Assembly (NCBI GenBank): GCA_946902985.2
Contig: OX336388.2
Span: 375,211,387 to 375,275,386, forward strand
Length of the DNA: 64,000 nucleotides
Origin: Meconema thalassinum
Taxonomy: Eukaryota; Arthropoda; Insecta; Orthoptera; Tettigoniidae
Direction of reading: 5' to 3'
Shown here: in pieces, positions 1-9,816 of the stretch
Position numbering within the stretch: position 1 is the first letter of the stretch
How the letters are laid out: each line of letters opens with the position of its first letter
Notes under the pieces: generated by a model
Databases searched by the model: none
Seen by the model: only the letters and a program-made list of their open reading frames with translations
What the model was told of the DNA's origin: nothing
Program-made: the position numbers and the translations under genes

Positions 1-2399
1 GCAATCTGATGAGTACGAAACCTTGTCACAATTGATAGCAGATCTTGTTGAACGGTAGGTCCCACCGCCAGAGTGTCATTAAGTGAAACGCCGTTGTCAG
101 TTTTGCAGGAAGCATCGAATACAACTCGTGTTTTAGTAGTGGTACTCTCAACCTTCAATTCTGCATGATGAGGGAGATAGCAGCATGCTTCTTCGTCCTT
201 GCTTATATCTGGAACCAACTTTATATGACCCAGGATCTCATACTCCTCCATGAATCTCACGTAATCTGCACGCAGATCAGGTCTCTTCTCGAATCTCTGT
301 TCCAGTAGTCTGAATCGTTTCTCCGCTATTTTGTAAGATTTTCCAAGTTGTGGACTTTCTTCCCTTGTAGGTAATCTTACACTGAAACGTCCGCTGTCGT
401 CCCGCTTGGTGTGAGTTGTGAAATGCTCCTCGCAATACTGCTCTTCCTTGGTTAAGTTGGTTCTTCTAGTTGTCACTTCTTCTATCGACCAGAATTTTTC
501 CATCTTCCTGTCGAGGTCATCGTCCTGTCTAAGGAAAAATGATGAAGTGGGTGGTGCTTCCGCCTTCTTACTGGTCCGATCCTGGGATTTTATAGGACCT
601 GACAGTATCCATCCCAGGGCGGTATTCTTCAAAATGGGTAATTCATCGCAATTTTTCCGCCACCCTTCTCGCAACAGCTGCATGAAAATCTCTGCACCGA
701 TGAGCATATCTACTGATCCCGGCTCGTTGAAGTGAGGATCCGCTAATGTGATATCTTTAGGTAGGTTCCACGATTTGCAATCAACATAGTTTGCCGGAAT
801 ATTGCCTGTTATGTGAGGGAGTATAGAACATGTGATAACAGTTTCAAAATTGGACACGTTAGAACTGATACGAACATCAACACTTTGAGATGCAGTGACC
901 GCAGTGTTATTTATACCACTAATTGGAATACAGCTTCTGTGTCGTTGCAACTTAAGCTTACTTGCAAGTGACTCAGTTATAAAATGGGACTGTGATCCAT
1001 TGTCGAGTAGCGCTCGGCACTGGTGAACTCTACCATTGTTGTCTGCCACTCCTATTACTGCAGTAGACAGCATTATTTGTGACTGTGGCTTGAATTTAAG
1101 TGTGCAGTAACTTGCCTTACTATGCCCTCCTTCGTCTTCTCGAATACCTCTACCAGCTAGGGCATCCCTGTCTGTAGTCGTTTGACTGTTTGTGGGACTG
1201 TCGAAATGAATTAGGGTATGATGTCTGCCTTGGCATCTCTTACACCTATCAGATTTGCATATGCTGACATTATGATGTCTAAAACAGTTAAAGCACAGAC
1301 CCTTCCTTTTGACAAAATCATACCGTTGTCTTACGCTAGCCTTCAGAAAACCCTCACACCGATGTACCGGGTGATCTGCATCACAAAAATCACACTTCCC
1401 CCTTGTAGATACGTATGAGCTAATTCGACCTGGATTGTCATTGTTCCTCACATGTTGATTCTTGGGTGGATTTGCTGTGTTCCCCCTTTGTTCCCGTGCT
1501 GCCATCATTAGCTCCAACACTTGTGCCCTCTCTTCCAAAAACGTGGATACCTCAGTGAGTCTTGGAAAATTATCGCTGGGAGCCTTCATTTCATACTCTT
1601 TACGGGTAGCGGGATCTAACTTATCTAACATCAGCTGCTGAAGTAAGACTTCATGTAGCGGCACTGAAAGGTTGAGATTTTGAATAGCATTCAAATTGCT
1701 TACTAAGTGGTTGTTCAGTTTCCTAAGATCAGATGCTGTGTCTTTGTGACAATTAGGTAACGACAACAGAGCCTTGATGTGTTGTGTTGCTATCAATTTT
1801 CTGTTGTTGTACCTCTTGCACACGATTTCCCAAGCTACTGGAAAGTTAGGGTTAGAAATAGGAATATTTTGAATCAGTTGGTGAGGTTCACCCTTAAGTG
1901 CGGACAGTAGATAGTGGAAACGTTGGATGTTTGATAGTTTTAAATTATCAACAATTAATGCCTGAAAGGTGTCCTGGAAGTGTGTCCACGTCTCATATTG
2001 TCCATGAAATGTAGGGAGGTTAATGACGGGCAATCGTACCTCCAAGGAAGCCTGCTGTGAATTACCGCACGAATGCTGAGATAATTGATCGTTATTCTGC
2101 TCTGAAGTTATGCTCCGATCTATAAGTGTGGTCATTTTGGCTTCTAAATCAAAATAGTTTTCTTCGAATTGTTCCCTATCCTGTTCATGAGTTTCACTAT
2201 TTTCGTCGTCATTAATTTCAAGCTTACATTGGACATGCTTATATTCTTCCCAGAGTGAAGGCAATTGCTTCAGCCTGCTACGTAATGTATTAATATCGGA
2301 GCCTGCCACAAACTTGTCTGCATATTTACTGATACGTGTCAGTGATCCTTTAATCACCGCTCGTTGTTTCACCAACAGGTTTTTCTCACTAGCCTCCAT
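1..2399 (-). CDS. BEL/Pao gag-protease-RT polyprotein, partial at the window edge
   Basis: The frame starts at the ATG at 2399 (MEASEKNL) and stays open for ~799 codons to the window edge. Residues ~150-300 resemble the DUF1759 gag domain, with the stretch VINLPTFHGQYETWTHFQDT. Around residues 333-385 are Cys/His knuckles (CDFCDADHPVHRC, CFNCFRHHNVSIC, CKRCQGRHH). Near residue 461 is the retropepsin-like site LLDNGSQ, where the usual D-S/T-G is D-N-G. VDMLIGAEIF and LGWILSGP follow at ~565-600. The RT begins near 700, with RVVFDAS at ~755. The order and motifs are typical of insect BEL/Pao elements. No frameshift or stop was found on manual translation. Whether D-N-G is catalytically competent is unknown. 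Confidence 0.9.
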   Translation of the reverse strand, partial: MEASEKNLLVKQRAVIKGSLTRISKYADKFVAGSDINTLRSRLKQLPSLWEEYKHVQCKLEINDDENSETHEQDREQFEENYFDLEAKMTTLIDRSITSEQNNDQLSQHSCGNSQQASLEVRLPVINLPTFHGQYETWTHFQDTFQALIVDNLKLSNIQRFHYLLSALKGEPHQLIQNIPISNPNFPVAWEIVCKRYNNRKLIATQHIKALLSLPNCHKDTASDLRKLNNHLVSNLNAIQNLNLSVPLHEVLLQQLMLDKLDPATRKEYEMKAPSDNFPRLTEVSTFLEERAQVLELMMAAREQRGNTANPPKNQHVRNNDNPGRISSYVSTRGKCDFCDADHPVHRCEGFLKASVRQRYDFVKRKGLCFNCFRHHNVSICKSDRCKRCQGRHHTLIHFDSPTNSQTTTDRDALAGRGIREDEGGHSKASYCTLKFKPQSQIMLSTAVIGVADNNGRVHQCRALLDNGSQSHFITESLASKLKLQRHRSCIPISGINNTAVTASQSVDVRISSNVSNFETVITCSILPHITGNIPANYVDCKSWNLPKDITLADPHFNEPGSVDMLIGAEIFMQLLREGWRKNCDELPILKNTALGWILSGPIKSQDRTSKKAEAPPTSSFFLRQDDDLDRKMEKFWSIEEVTTRRTNLTKEEQYCEEHFTTHTKRDDSGRFSVRLPTREESPQLGKSYKIAEKRFRLLEQRFEKRPDLRADYVRFMEEYEILGHIKLVPDISKDEEACCYLPHHAELKVESTTTKTRVVFDASCKTDNGVSLNDTLAVGPTVQQDLLSIVTRFRTHQI

Positions 2400-2630
2400 G
2401 ATAAGTTAGGAAAAGGAATGAAATAAAAGGATTGACTGACCTCGGTATACTGCTATGATGTGCACTTATCTTATAATCCTTTGTGTCCTCCCCATCGTGT
2501 ACAGCATGCCGCCGAGATGATGTTGCACGTGCTCCAATATTCTCGCCACAGGATGTCCGCACTCGGAAAGTATATTCAAATGCACCGGAGGACCACGTAA
2601 TATTTTAGCATTACGACACTTTCACAAATC

Positions 2631-2646
2631 CGGCCCGGTCTGACCA
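2631..2646 (-). other. Putative primer-binding site
   Basis: Directly after the LTR end, the minus strand reads TGGTCAGACCGGGCCG. A TGG start abutting the LTR is the usual place for pairing with a tRNA 3' end. I could not assign the tRNA. Confidence 0.5.
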
Positions 2647-3018
2647 TGTTCCTTTCTCTCCCGGAACGATTCCTGTTACCATGCGGTAGCCAGGAGATGC
2701 TCGCTGGTTATGGTGTTCGGTTTAGCAGAATTCAAAAATATTACGTTACACACACACAATGATATTTAAACTATATATTTACACATATTAAACAACAAAA
2801 TACACTGGCTGTAGCCGTGATGGCCACGATTTAGTTCGTTCCCTTTCAAGCTGCGCCATGCTTGATCTGATGTCAGTCAGCCATGTGCTGCGTGCTACGA
2901 GCAGACTGGGGTCGCGCCGGGTCACATGATCACGCGGCCGGCCCGCTGAGGCTCGAGACAGGGCGACAAGGAAGTGCTGCCAAGAGCAACGCAGCGGAGC
3001 ACTGAGTAACTACCAACA
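2647..3018 (-). repeat. Candidate 5' LTR of the BEL/Pao element
   Basis: Read on the minus strand the segment starts TGTTGG and ends GGAACA, the TG...CA termini expected of an LTR, and is 372 bp long. It lies between SINE sequence (from 3019) and a TGG-initial primer-binding-like stretch. An AT-rich stretch near 2760-2800 could hold the promoter. The partner LTR is outside the window, so the boundaries rest on termini, PBS position and the SINE junction. Confidence 0.7.
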
Positions 3019-3195
3019 ACCAGGGTGGCGGAAATTTCTCACTGAAGGGGATCTTGAACGTGCCAGTAAATCTAACACGGCTCCCTCACATTCGCTCACC
3101 CTCAAATGACGACTGCGCAAGAATTCGATCCTAAAACCTTGGGAACAGCAGGCGAGATTGTTACCACTGCGCCACGCAGCCAGTCCAACAAAATT
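3019..3195 (-). mobile_element. tRNA-derived SINE (family X), truncated by the LTR element
   Basis: This matches the copies at 5519-5742 and 28628-28856. On the minus strand the 3195 end is a tRNA-like head with an A-box-like GGCGCAGTGGTAAC and a decayed B box; the body includes the shared stretch TTTACTGGCACGTTC. The homology stops at the LTR edge, so the rest of the SINE should lie beyond the far LTR. Confidence 0.75.
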
Positions 3196-3196
3196 A

Positions 3197-4342
3197 ATAT
3201 AAACGGACCATAGTCACTTATAACCAAACGGACCAGTTCCCAAAAACTCACGAACAGGAACGGACAATAGTCACTTTTAACGTAACGAAACGGTTTCCAA
3301 AAAACCCATGAACAGGAAGAAACCACAGTCACTCCTAACGTAACGGAACGGTTTCCAAAAAAACACGAACAGGAACGGACCATAGCCACTTCTAACGTAA
3401 CGAAACGGTTTCAAAAAAAAAAAAAACATGAACAGGAAGAAACCACAGTCACCTCTAACGTAACGGAACAATTTCCAAAAACCCATGAACAGGAACGGAC
3501 CATAGCCACTTCTAACGTAACGAAACGGTTTCCAAAAAAAACATGAACAGGAACTAACCACAATCACTTCTAACGGAACGGAACGGTTCCCAAAATCTCA
3601 TTAGCAGGAACGGACCATAGTCACTTCTAACGAAACAGAACGGTTCCCAAAATCTCATTAGCAGGAACGGACCATAATCACTTCTAACGAAACGGAACGG
3701 TTCCCAAAATCTCATTAGCAGGAACGGACCATAGTCACTTCTAACGAAACGGAACGGTTCCCAAAATCTCATTAGCAGGAACGGACCATAGTCACTTCTA
3801 ACGAAACGGAACGGTTCCCAAAATCTCATTAGCAGGAACGGACCATAGTCACTTCTAACGAAACGGAACGGTTCCCAAAATCTCATTAGCAGGAACGGAC
3901 CATAGTCACTTCTAACGAAACGGAACGGTTCCCCAAAATCTCATTAGCAGGAACGGACCATAATCACTTCTAACGAAACGGAACGGTTGCCAAAATCTCA
4001 TTAGCAGGAACGGACCATAGTCACTTCTAACGGAACGGTTCCCAAAATCTCATTAGCAGGAACGGACCATAGTCACTTCTAACGAAACGGAACGGTTCCC
4101 AAAATCTCATTAGCAGGAACGGACCATAGTCACTTCTAACGAAACGGAACGGTTCCCAAAATCTCATTAGCAGGAACGGACCATAGTCACTTCTAACGAA
4201 ACGGAACGGTTCCCCAAAATCTCATTAGCAGGAACGGACCATAGTCACTTCTAACGAAACGGAACGGTTGCCAAAATCTCATTAGCAGGAACGGACCATA
4301 GTCACTTCTAACGAAACGGAACGGTTCCCAATAGCCCATGAA
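3197..4342. repeat. 57-bp minisatellite, about 20 units
   Basis: Units of 57 bp run through the span, with core words AACGGTTCCCAAAATCTC and AGCAGGAACGGACCATAG. Units from ~3570 to 4320 are nearly identical. Units from 3197 to 3560 are a diverged subtype (ACATGAACAGGAAC, AACGTAACG). Because 57 is a multiple of 3, the minus strand has open frames with a 19-residue period (MRFWEPFRFVRSDYGPFLL). This is a by-product of the period, not evidence for a gene. Indels such as the extra C in some units break the frames. Confidence 0.95.
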
Positions 4343-4738
4343 TCGGAACGCATTTCGAGTCCACTTGAAGCCCTGTACGCAGTTAGTACTGCACCGCACC
4401 GCTGCACTTGTGTACCCCCGGCCCATATGGATAAGTTTCTCCACTACATCAGAATTGTTCATGCTACTTGCCGCACACTTGTGGTACAGAGAGGTTCACA
4501 CATCGGGCTAGGCCGGACCAGCATTAACTAAATTTATGGGTGAGATATGTTGACATTAGCCGCCACATCGAAACCAGTGAACAGATATAAGGTCAAACAA
4601 CAGAGGCAGATTTCACGAGGATTAACACAACAGATGAAGCAAACAGGGAATAGAAATCCAAACAAGGTGCCTCAAAAATAACTGATGAAACCCCTAAAGT
4701 TGCATTGTACACAGGTACACCTGTATGAATCTAACAAA
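4343..4738. other. No recognisable feature
   Basis: Unique-looking sequence between the minisatellite and the AAAG array. The short minus-strand frame here is the end of a frame that runs out of the minisatellite. Confidence 0.6.
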
Positions 4739-4779
4739 GAGAAGGAAGAGAGAAAGAAAGAAAGAAAGAAAGACAGAAA

Positions 4780-4833
<54 letters not shown>

Positions 4834-4910
4834 GAAAAAGAAAGAAAGGAAGGAAGGAAAGAAAGAAGGAAAGAAAGAAAGAAAGAAGGAAACAAAGAAA
4901 GAACGAAAAA

Positions 4911-4962
<52 letters not shown>

Positions 4963-4981
4963 AGGAAACAAAGAAAGAAAA

Positions 4982-5027
<46 letters not shown>

Positions 5028-5036
5028 AACGAAATC

Positions 5037-5071
<35 letters not shown>

Positions 5072-5197
5072 AAAAAGAAAGGAAGGAAGACAGAAAGGAA
5101 GAAAGACAGAAAGGAAGAAAGAGAAAAAGGAAGAAATAAAGGCAGGAAGGAAGAAGGAAAGAAAGAAAGAAAGAAAGAAAGAAAGAACGAAAAAAAT

Positions 5198-5248
<51 letters not shown>

Positions 5249-5321
5249 GAAAAAAGAACGAAGAAAGAAAGAAGGAAGGAAAGAAAGAAAGAAAGAAAGA
5301 AAGAAAGAAATCATAAAGGAA

Positions 5322-5359
<38 letters not shown>

Positions 5360-5393
5360 AAAGCAGGAAGGAAGAAAGAAAAGCAGGAAGGAA

Positions 5394-5439
<46 letters not shown>

Positions 5440-5475
5440 AAAACAGGAAGGAAGAATGTAAGAAAGAAAAGCAGT

Positions 5476-5518
<43 letters not shown>

Positions 5519-5738
5519 GAATAATGTTATTGGTTTTATGTCCCATTTAACTATTTGACTTTTATAGACGCTGGGGTGCCGGAATTTTGCCCTGAAGGGG
5601 ATCTTTAACGTGCCAGTAAATCTACAGACACGGCTCCTTCGCATTTGCGCATCCTCAAATGCAAACTGGCTGCGCCAGGATTCGGTCCTGCAACCTTGGG
5701 AAATGCAGGCGAGAACGTTACCGCTGAGCCACGTAGCT

Positions 5739-5769
<31 letters not shown>
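4739..5769. repeat. AAAG (GAAA) microsatellite array, interrupted by a SINE
   Basis: About 780 bp of nearly pure AAAG with GGAAG, GCAGG and AGACAG variants runs to 5518. The array resumes at about 5740-5769 after the SINE. Open frames on both strands (Lys/Glu/Arg-rich on plus, Phe/Leu/Ser-rich on minus) come from the repeat and are not genes. Confidence 0.97.
5519..5742 (-). mobile_element. tRNA-derived SINE (family X) inside the AAAG array
   Basis: The minus strand begins with a tRNA-like head: A box TGGCTCAGCGGTAACG and B box GGACCGAATCC. The body carries TTTACTGGCACGTTAAAG and the left end reads GTTATTGGTTTTATGTCCC. AAAG repeat lies on both sides, so insertion was into the array. Other copies are at 3019-3195, 28628-28856 and a stub at 20808-20887. 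Confidence 0.82.
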
Positions 5770-6300
5770 CAAGGAAGGGACGTTAATCACGCAATCATAA
5801 GGCACGACACCTTTTTAATGTGGAATCCGTAACTTACATGGTTAGAGCTTTGCCGAGAATAAAATTTAAGAGCCTGCGCTAATACGCTAAGATCACTTGG
5901 TCATACGAAGGTATCGTTTTATTAAGTACCGTTTTCATATTGAGTCATCCAGTTGCTAAATTCGTCACTCATGTCCATACAAACATTTTTCTTAGGAACT
6001 GCAATAAACGGTCATACATTTAAGGAATAAAGCTAGGATTTGGGCATTAAACTGTACACTAACATCCTCGCCATTCCACAAAAGCTCAATAAAAATACAA
6101 AACCCGTGTCCGTCTCAAACAACGTTTGGACATAGAAGGTTTGGCAGCAGTTATATGGAGATAACAGGTTTTGCAGCAGTACAATGAAATACTGTGTGTA
6201 AATTTACCGTGGAATTATTTTTATTAGCCAAAATTAACAAATAACAATAATTATTACACATAAGAAAATAGAATGAATGGAAATAACTTCAAATTTAATA
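5770..6300. other. AT-rich sequence without a recognised feature
   Basis: No coding frame or repeat family recognised. Confidence 0.55.
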
Positions 6301-6991
6301 TACGAGGGCAGATCAAAAAATAAGTTGCACTTCCCAGTTATAGCCATTTATTACACCACCTATACAACAGCAACACGCCTATAACGACATACAATGTAAC
6401 GTCACTTTTCCACATAGTTTCCAAGAGACTCCAAACATTTCTGCGAACGCACAACCAACTTGTCGATGCCGGATGCATAGAAAGTTCCTCCAGCGTTCTG
6501 CAACCACACGGAGACAGCGGCCTTCACCTCCTCATCGGTCTGGGAATGTCGACCGCCGTTCTGTCTAATGATCGCATTCACACTGTTGACTTTTGCACGG
6601 GTACTGGTCGTTGCGGGTCTGCCCTCGCGATATTCGTCCGTGATATCCGTGCGTCCGGCTTCGAATTGCTGACACCACTTTACGATCCCTTGCCGGGAAA
6701 TGGCCCGCTCCCCATACACAGCACTAATTTCACGATGAATGTCCGTGCAATTCTTCATTTTGGCCCATAGGAATCGGAGTGTCGCACGCACATCATATTT
6801 GGAGTGAACGTCCAGTCGACGCGCCATTGCTTTTGGCCGCTATTCACACCATTCAAGACGAGACACCACAGCGACCTGCCTAACAGATATGTGCGCAGTG
6901 TCTGTCCCTTTCTCCTCTGTGCCCACGTTTGCGACACACTGCGCGCTGCTGCAGCGCGTTAGTGCAACTAACTTTTTGATCCACCTTCGTA
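6301..6991 (-). mobile_element. Internally deleted mariner element with TIRs and TA duplication
   Basis: The left end after TA reads CGAGGGCAGATCAAAAAA. The inverted right end, before TA, reads CGAAGGTGGATCAAAAAG. The TIRs are about 30 bp and imperfect, flanked by TA at 6301-6302 and 6990-6991, the mariner target duplication. The total length is ~690 bp against the usual ~1.3 kb, and the missing part is the middle of the transposase gene. The element could only move with a transposase supplied elsewhere. Confidence 0.9.
6402..6827 (-). CDS. Mariner transposase deletion derivative, N- and C-terminus fused in frame
   Basis: The frame is 141 codons; mariner transposases are usually ~345. Residues ~1-75 are the N-terminal DNA-binding part, with RFLWAKMKNCTDIHREI and the helix-turn-helix area around AVYGERAISRQGIVKWCQQF, then the linker EYREGRPATTST. 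From about residue 95 the sequence is the extreme C-terminus (QTDEEVKAAVSVWL, then KLVVRSQKCLESLGNYVEK). The whole DD34D catalytic core is gone, but the frame stays open across the junction. In principle this could give a TIR-binding protein without catalysis. Expression cannot be judged here. Confidence 0.87.
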   Translation of the reverse strand: MARRLDVHSKYDVRATLRFLWAKMKNCTDIHREISAVYGERAISRQGIVKWCQQFEAGRTDITDEYREGRPATTSTRAKVNSVNAIIRQNGGRHSQTDEEVKAAVSVWLQNAGGTFYASGIDKLVVRSQKCLESLGNYVEK

Positions 6992-7034
6992 TAATCTGTT
7001 TTGATATTTTAACACCGGCCTTCAATGTTGGATA

Positions 7035-7320
7035 GTGAGGAAATGGGTTGGAATGTTCAATAACGATCGTCAATATGTGCATGGCAAATCGCGGAGCAAA
7101 CCACCATCTGCCGTCACAACTGATTACCATCTTATTCTTCATCTGAAGGAGTTTCTTGGTGGGAAGCGATTTAATGACGATGATATTAAAGAGGGACTGG
7201 AAATGGCTTTTATCATAAGTGGCATCGTTCTACGACGAAGGCATACACATATTGGTGCCTCTCAACGACAAGTGTCGTAACATAGGTTGGGATTGTGTGG
7301 AGAAGTGGTTTAAGTCGTGC
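7035..7320 (+). pseudogene. Mariner-family transposase C-terminal fragment
   Basis: The stretch TDYHLILHLKEFLGGKRFND at ~7120-7180 matches the mariner region after the last catalytic Asp. A frameshift near 7225 moves the rest to another frame, which reads SFYDEGIHILVP and NDKCRNIGWDCVEK, the usual C-terminal end. Upstream of 7100 the homology is poor. No TIR was found. It is a separate, older copy from the element ending at 6991. Confidence 0.78.
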
Positions 7321-8160
7321 AAGATCTAAGGAAAATATAATGTTAGCAAAATAACATTATCGTTCTTGGAGAAAACATTCGGTACCGACATTTACTATAA
7401 AAAAGCGTTTCGAATATGAAGATACGTGGAACCAATATCCAGGAGGGGTAGAGTTTTAAAAACTAGGGAGAAGTGATACCTATTTCAGACCGGCAGTCTG
7501 GAGACAGGCACAGGAATCAATTTGGATTATCGGTAAGTAATCCATCTTCAGTGTTAAAGTGTTCGGAAAGAAACGAGTTCAGTAAACGATTTACCGTCCT
7601 TCTTCATCTCGATAACAAATGAATATTTGTCCGTCAAACATGCAACCCTGCACGCAATTGATATTTGTCTTCTCTCAACATGAACGTAGGAATGGAGACC
7701 GCGTTGCTAAATCTTGGACCTAGGTTTAGTATAATTGACTCTTTTTTTTTATAGCATCTAGTATCTCAGTGCAATAATTTACCTCTGGAAGACAATCAAT
7801 AAAGACACAGGAATATGAATATAAAAATATACATTCATAACAATAGTCAGTGAGTTAATTTATCTGGAAAAAAAAAAAAATTAATGAACCATGAGACTTG
7901 CAAAAATGCTGGTAATAGACTAGATATAATTCAGGCTCTACGCATCTGTTGAAATCTAGAACATTATCACGTAGATGTAAGAAAGTCATTTATAAAGTGA
8001 TAATTTACAAAGCCCTTATATTATTTGTTCAGAAAAGCTGGCTGTTAACGGTTCTTAAAATTCATTCGTCAAATTCTGGTAGGCTAATTCAGTTTCCTAA
8101 TTTTGTGTTAAGAACAATTAACTCATTAATAATTCATTAGAAATTATAACCTCAATATAC
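7321..8160. other. AT-rich spacer, nothing recognised
   Basis: Low-complexity T and A runs near 7741 and 7870 are the only structure seen. Confidence 0.5.
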
Positions 8161-8364
8161 TCCAGTAAAATAGGGTTCAGCCCATTTCATAAATAAATCA
8201 CCATCATTTATTGCATTAAACGGGCCTTTGAGGCCTACAGCAGAAGGACAATAGGAAAAGAAAATTTTACAAAATTTACAAAAACCCAACAATATTTCAA
8301 AAGAAAAAAATATTACAAAACACAAACAAACAACAAAAAATCCAATAAAAGGAAAGTCAGTCAA

Positions 8365-8606
8365 TCACAAGAGGAGGTATTTGCTGCAGATGGCACTCCA
8401 TCTTTTCCAGTCTCTAGCATCCTCCTCCACGGCTGTCGGTTCCACTTCTTGAAGGATCGTCGTCACTCGATCCTTCCATCTTGTTCTTGGGAGTCCTCTC
8501 GGGCGTTTTCCCGTGGGTTGAGATTGGAGGACTCTCCTAGGAAGGGATCCGTCCGCTCGTAAGATGTGTCCAAACCATTGTAGTCGCCTCTGTCCCAATA
8601 TTCGTC
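8365..8606 (-). pseudogene. LINE reverse transcriptase, C-terminal fragment
   Basis: The minus strand reads RILGQRRLQWFGHILRADGS, then GKRPRGLPRTRWKDRV and a DARDWKRWS end. This is the conserved tail downstream of the RT domain in APE-type non-LTR retrotransposons (R-L-x-W-x-G-H, then R-x-R-G-x-P-x-x-R-W). Only the 3' end is present, consistent with 5' truncation during target-primed insertion. The ATG-initiated frame beginning at 8772 includes unrelated upstream sequence. Confidence 0.8.
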
Positions 8607-9204
8607 CAATAAATAATAAAGAAATAATTATATTCATAAATTTGAAGATTGTAAAACCACTACACTTATTTGGACTTTTGGTTATACTAAAACATCTTAC
8701 ATCCGAAATTTTACGAATACGTAAAACATCTAACACGATGAAAGGGTGGGTTAATAAATAATTTTCAAGCAATTACGAAAGCGTTGGTAATAAAATTATA
8801 ATCGGAAATCTAGCATAATTTGGGCAAAGCAAACCGGATTTAATCCGTTCGGATAATATCATCGCTCTAGTCAAGTCTGGCAACGCTAAAACTTGGCTGC
8901 AGCTAGAACACTCATGCGAACCCCGAGGTGCATGCGAATAGTTTACTTCAATGAAACTACTGTATGTGCGAGTACCGTCGCTGAGCCGGATTAAATTATG
9001 TGAACGGAGGGAGATCTTGAATGGTCCGAGCGTGCCTTCTCGTCTCACGAAGAACCGGCTAAATAAATACGAGATAGAGGAAGGTAATCGATGATACAAC
9101 TAAGACTGCGTTCCGCCAACAAGACGAACGACACATCTCCTTCACAAGTTTCCGGTGGAACACGACTGAATTCCTGATGACCACTCACTCGAAGACAGAC
9201 GAGT
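8607..9204. other. No recognisable feature
   Basis: Short frames only, none with a recognisable motif. Confidence 0.5.
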
Positions 9205-9619
9205 AGGCAACTGCTACATTGTATGTATGTATGTATGTATGTCTACCCCTTATTATTCCTGTTTTCCAACGGGGTCGGGGATGAGATGCGATGGAAGTCT
9301 TTGTGGCGATGGTTTTTACGGCCGGATTCCCTTCCTGACGCCAACCTCATGAGAGGAGTTAATGAGAGATGAAATGAATGATGGTGAATGAAACTGGGCA
9401 AGGATGTGGAAGGAAGCGGCCGTGGCCTGTCAGAAGGTACCGTCCCAGCATTTGCCTGGTGTTGAAAATGGGAAACCACGGAAAACCATTTCAAGGACGG
9501 CCGACGGTGGGGCTCGAACCCACGCGTCTACCGAGTCATCAGAGAGCTTGGCCCCATGTCCTAATGCTGCGCGTTAGCCAGCGTAGCCACTACTGTCGGT
9601 CTCAGGCAACTGCTACATT
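9205..9619 (-). mobile_element. tRNA-derived SINE with a 16-bp target-site duplication
   Basis: The perfect direct repeat AGGCAACTGCTACATT flanks the element at 9205-9220 and 9604-9619. On the minus strand the element (9603-9221) starts with a tRNA-like head containing GTGGGTTCGAGCCCCACC (T arm and B box). It continues with a core shared with the SINEs at 47.7 and 56.8 kb and with TTTACGGCCGGATTCCC, and ends in an ATAC tail seen as GTATGTATGTATG on the plus strand. The perfect TSD implies a young insertion. Confidence 0.92.
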
Positions 9620-9816
9620 ATCTCTATAAATAAAATACGGTAAATTCTGTCTGAACCATTTCAACGTTGATGTAACGATCGCTTAATTATGATAAATGGG
9701 TTATCCCTGTCCTGACACTGCCTTTAAGGGTCTCCAGATTTCCCAAAATCTTCAAAAATTTCAAAATGTTCTTGCGCTATGGTAGACTTCTAGCTTTCGT
9801 ACTGTACATTTACTTT

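Larger units (their letters stand above)
1..3018 (-). mobile_element. BEL/Pao LTR retrotransposon, 5' part (LTR, PBS, gag-pro-RT start)
   Basis: On the minus strand, in order, lie a candidate LTR (3018-2647), a primer-binding-like stretch directly after it, a ~230-bp leader, and a single open frame that runs off the window at base 1. The polyprotein has the BEL/Pao order of gag, CCHC knuckles, aspartic protease and reverse transcriptase. The remaining RT, RNase H, integrase and 3' LTR must lie outside the window. The LTR boundary falls inside a tRNA-derived SINE, so the element inserted into that SINE. The uninterrupted ~800-codon frame suggests a fairly young copy. The class call is firm; activity cannot be judged from half an element. 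Confidence 0.88.

Noticed and set aside
418..735. Plus-strand 105-codon frame
   Set aside because: Antisense shadow of the BEL/Pao polyprotein.
3197..4342. Regularly spaced repeats that could suggest a CRISPR array
   Set aside because: Units are head-to-tail with no unique spacers, in a eukaryotic transposon-rich context.
4685..5644. Long open frames on both strands (up to 316 codons) rich in Lys/Glu/Arg or Phe/Leu/Ser
   Set aside because: They are translations of the AAAG microsatellite and lack unique sequence.
9500..9603. tRNA gene on the minus strand
   Set aside because: The tRNA-like fold belongs to a SINE with its own core, tail and TSD; the same applies to heads at 21041, 21565, 47958, 55713 and 57148.
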